DNA from: Paenibacillus terrae
GTDB taxonomy: Bacteria > Bacillota > Bacilli > Paenibacillales > Paenibacillaceae
Length of the DNA stretch: 64,000 nucleotides
NCBI RefSeq assembly: GCF_005217525.1
Contig: NZ_PNXQ01000014.1
Location: 335,353-399,352 of the forward strand
Direction of reading: 5' to 3'
A program made the translations under genes and the position numbers. This document shows, in pieces, positions 63,156 to 64,000 of this stretch (positions are counted from its first letter, which is position 1; each line of letters opens with the position of its first letter). The notes under the pieces were generated by a model that did not search any database, was not told the DNA's origin, and saw nothing but the letters and a program-made list of their open reading frames with translations.

Positions 63156-64000
63156 GTGAAAATAAAAGAAATAACCGTCCTTGCAGGCGTCATCGGCATC
63201 GTCCTTATGATGATTCTACCGATCCCTTCATGGTTGCTCGACATTTTGCTCGTGATCAACATATCGATTGCTTTGATGATTCTACTTGTGTCCATGAACA
63301 CGAAGGAAGCTTTACAGTTCTCTATTTTTCCTTCATTGCTGCTCATCACAACGTTATTTCGTCTGGCGCTTAATATTTCTACGACCAAGCTCATTTTAGG
63401 TGAGGGACATGCCGGGGAAGTAGTGGCTACGTTTGGTAGTTGGATTGCAGGTGGACAAATTGCGGTTGGTTTTGTTGTCTTCCTGATTCTCGTAGTTGTG
63501 CAGTTTATTGTGATCACCAAGGGCTCCGAGCGGGTTGCTGAGGTAGGCGCACGGTTTACACTGGACGCGATGCCGGGCAAACAAATGAGTATTGATGCCG
63601 ACCTGAATGCAGGTCTGATCAACGAACAGCAAGCCCGTGAACGGCGCAGTAAAATCGAACGAGAAGCGGATTTTTACGGAGCAATGGATGGTGCCAGCAA
63701 ATTTGTTAAAGGTGACGCCATTGCCAGTATTATCATTTTGATTATCAATCTGGTCGGCGGTTTTATTATTGGTATGGCTGTTCAGGGTAAAGGGTTTCAG
63801 GAGGCGCTGTCGACTTACTCCGTACTGACCATTGGTGATGGACTGGTTAGCCAGATCCCCGCATTGCTCATATCCACGGCGTCAGGCTTGATCGTTACAC
63901 GAGCTACGTCTGATGGAAACTTGGCGGATGATTTGACAGGACAGCTCTTTTCATATCCAAAGCTGATTTACATCGTGGCTACCACGATTGCTTTGTTGGG
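63156..64000 (+). CDS. flhA: Flagellar export protein FlhA, N-terminal part (3' truncated by window edge)
   Basis: 281 complete codons are visible, open to the right edge. The GTG at 63156 follows GGATCGGAGG. The protein starts VKIKEITVLAGVIG and shows the FlhA/InvA signatures LLITTLFRLALNISTTK, GSERVAEVGARFTLDAMPGK (FHIPEP region), QMSIDADLNAGLI and READFYGAMDGASKFVKGD, with at least six hydrophobic segments. Forms the ring below the export gate that docks chaperone-substrate complexes. Confidence 0.95.
   Translation, partial: MKIKEITVLAGVIGIVLMMILPIPSWLLDILLVINISIALMILLVSMNTKEALQFSIFPSLLLITTLFRLALNISTTKLILGEGHAGEVVATFGSWIAGGQIAVGFVVFLILVVVQFIVITKGSERVAEVGARFTLDAMPGKQMSIDADLNAGLINEQQARERRSKIEREADFYGAMDGASKFVKGDAIASIIILIINLVGGFIIGMAVQGKGFQEALSTYSVLTIGDGLVSQIPALLISTASGLIVTRATSDGNLADDLTGQLFSYPKLIYIVATTIALL

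Overview
The window reads as chromosome of a spore-forming, flagellated Gram-positive bacterium of the Bacillales. Gene order follows the Bacillus subtilis ylbH-ylbN-rpmF, fapR-plsX-fab-acpP-rnc-smc-ftsY-ffh, rpsP-rimM-trmD-rplS-rbgA-rnhB, sucCD-dprA-topA-trmFO-hslVU and fla/che blocks. Moderate GC, many TTG and GTG starts, strong AGGAGG ribosome sites and the local departures from Bacillus point to Paenibacillus, probably the P. polymyxa group; the genus is an inference from memory of the families, not from a search. No rRNA, tRNA, CRISPR array, prophage or complete insertion sequence was seen.

Layout. 1-7.1 kb: the 3' end of a KimA-type potassium importer, an acyltransferase behind a long palindromic operator, rsmD-coaD, then ylbJ, ylbL and tmcAL with ylbJ and tmcAL inverted relative to Bacillus. 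7.4-15.6 kb: yceD-rpmF, then the fatty acid cluster fapR-plsX-fabH-fabD-fabG-acpP-fabF under a recognisable FapR operator, and rnc. 15.7-28.3 kb: smc-ftsY, a hemolysin III protein, ylxM-ffh, rpsP-khpA-rimM-trmD-rplS (with a leader), signal peptidase I, rbgA and rnhB: chromosome organisation, protein targeting, ribosome assembly and tRNA modification. 28.3-39.2 kb: a more accessory stretch with a FliK-like and orphan FlhB-domain pair, yraN, a nitroreductase behind a Fur-like box, comM, divergent ohr/ohrR, sucCD and dprA. 39.4-44.9 kb: topA, trmFO, hslVU. 45.3-64 kb: the flagellar/chemotaxis operon flgB-flgC-fliE-fliF-fliG-fliH-fliI-fliJ-ylxF-fliK-flgD-(flagellar operon protein)-flgE/G-flbD-fliL-fliM-fliY-cheY-fliO-fliP-fliQ-fliR-flhB-flhA, running off the right edge.

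The strongest unexplained signal is a ~116-118 bp palindromic interspersed repeat present twice in opposite orientations (28348-28465 and 33978-34093). Each copy has inverted ends and a 5-bp direct duplication at its borders, and a possible end remnant lies at 39204-39220. It behaves like a small non-autonomous mobile element (MITE). Other points worth a look: an unlinked TetR-like palindrome before the acyltransferase, a possible non-canonical AUC start for fapR, structured DNA between dprA and topA, absence of xerC and codY from their Bacillus positions, and an orphan FlhB C-terminal domain paired with a FliK-like protein 31 kb from flhB.
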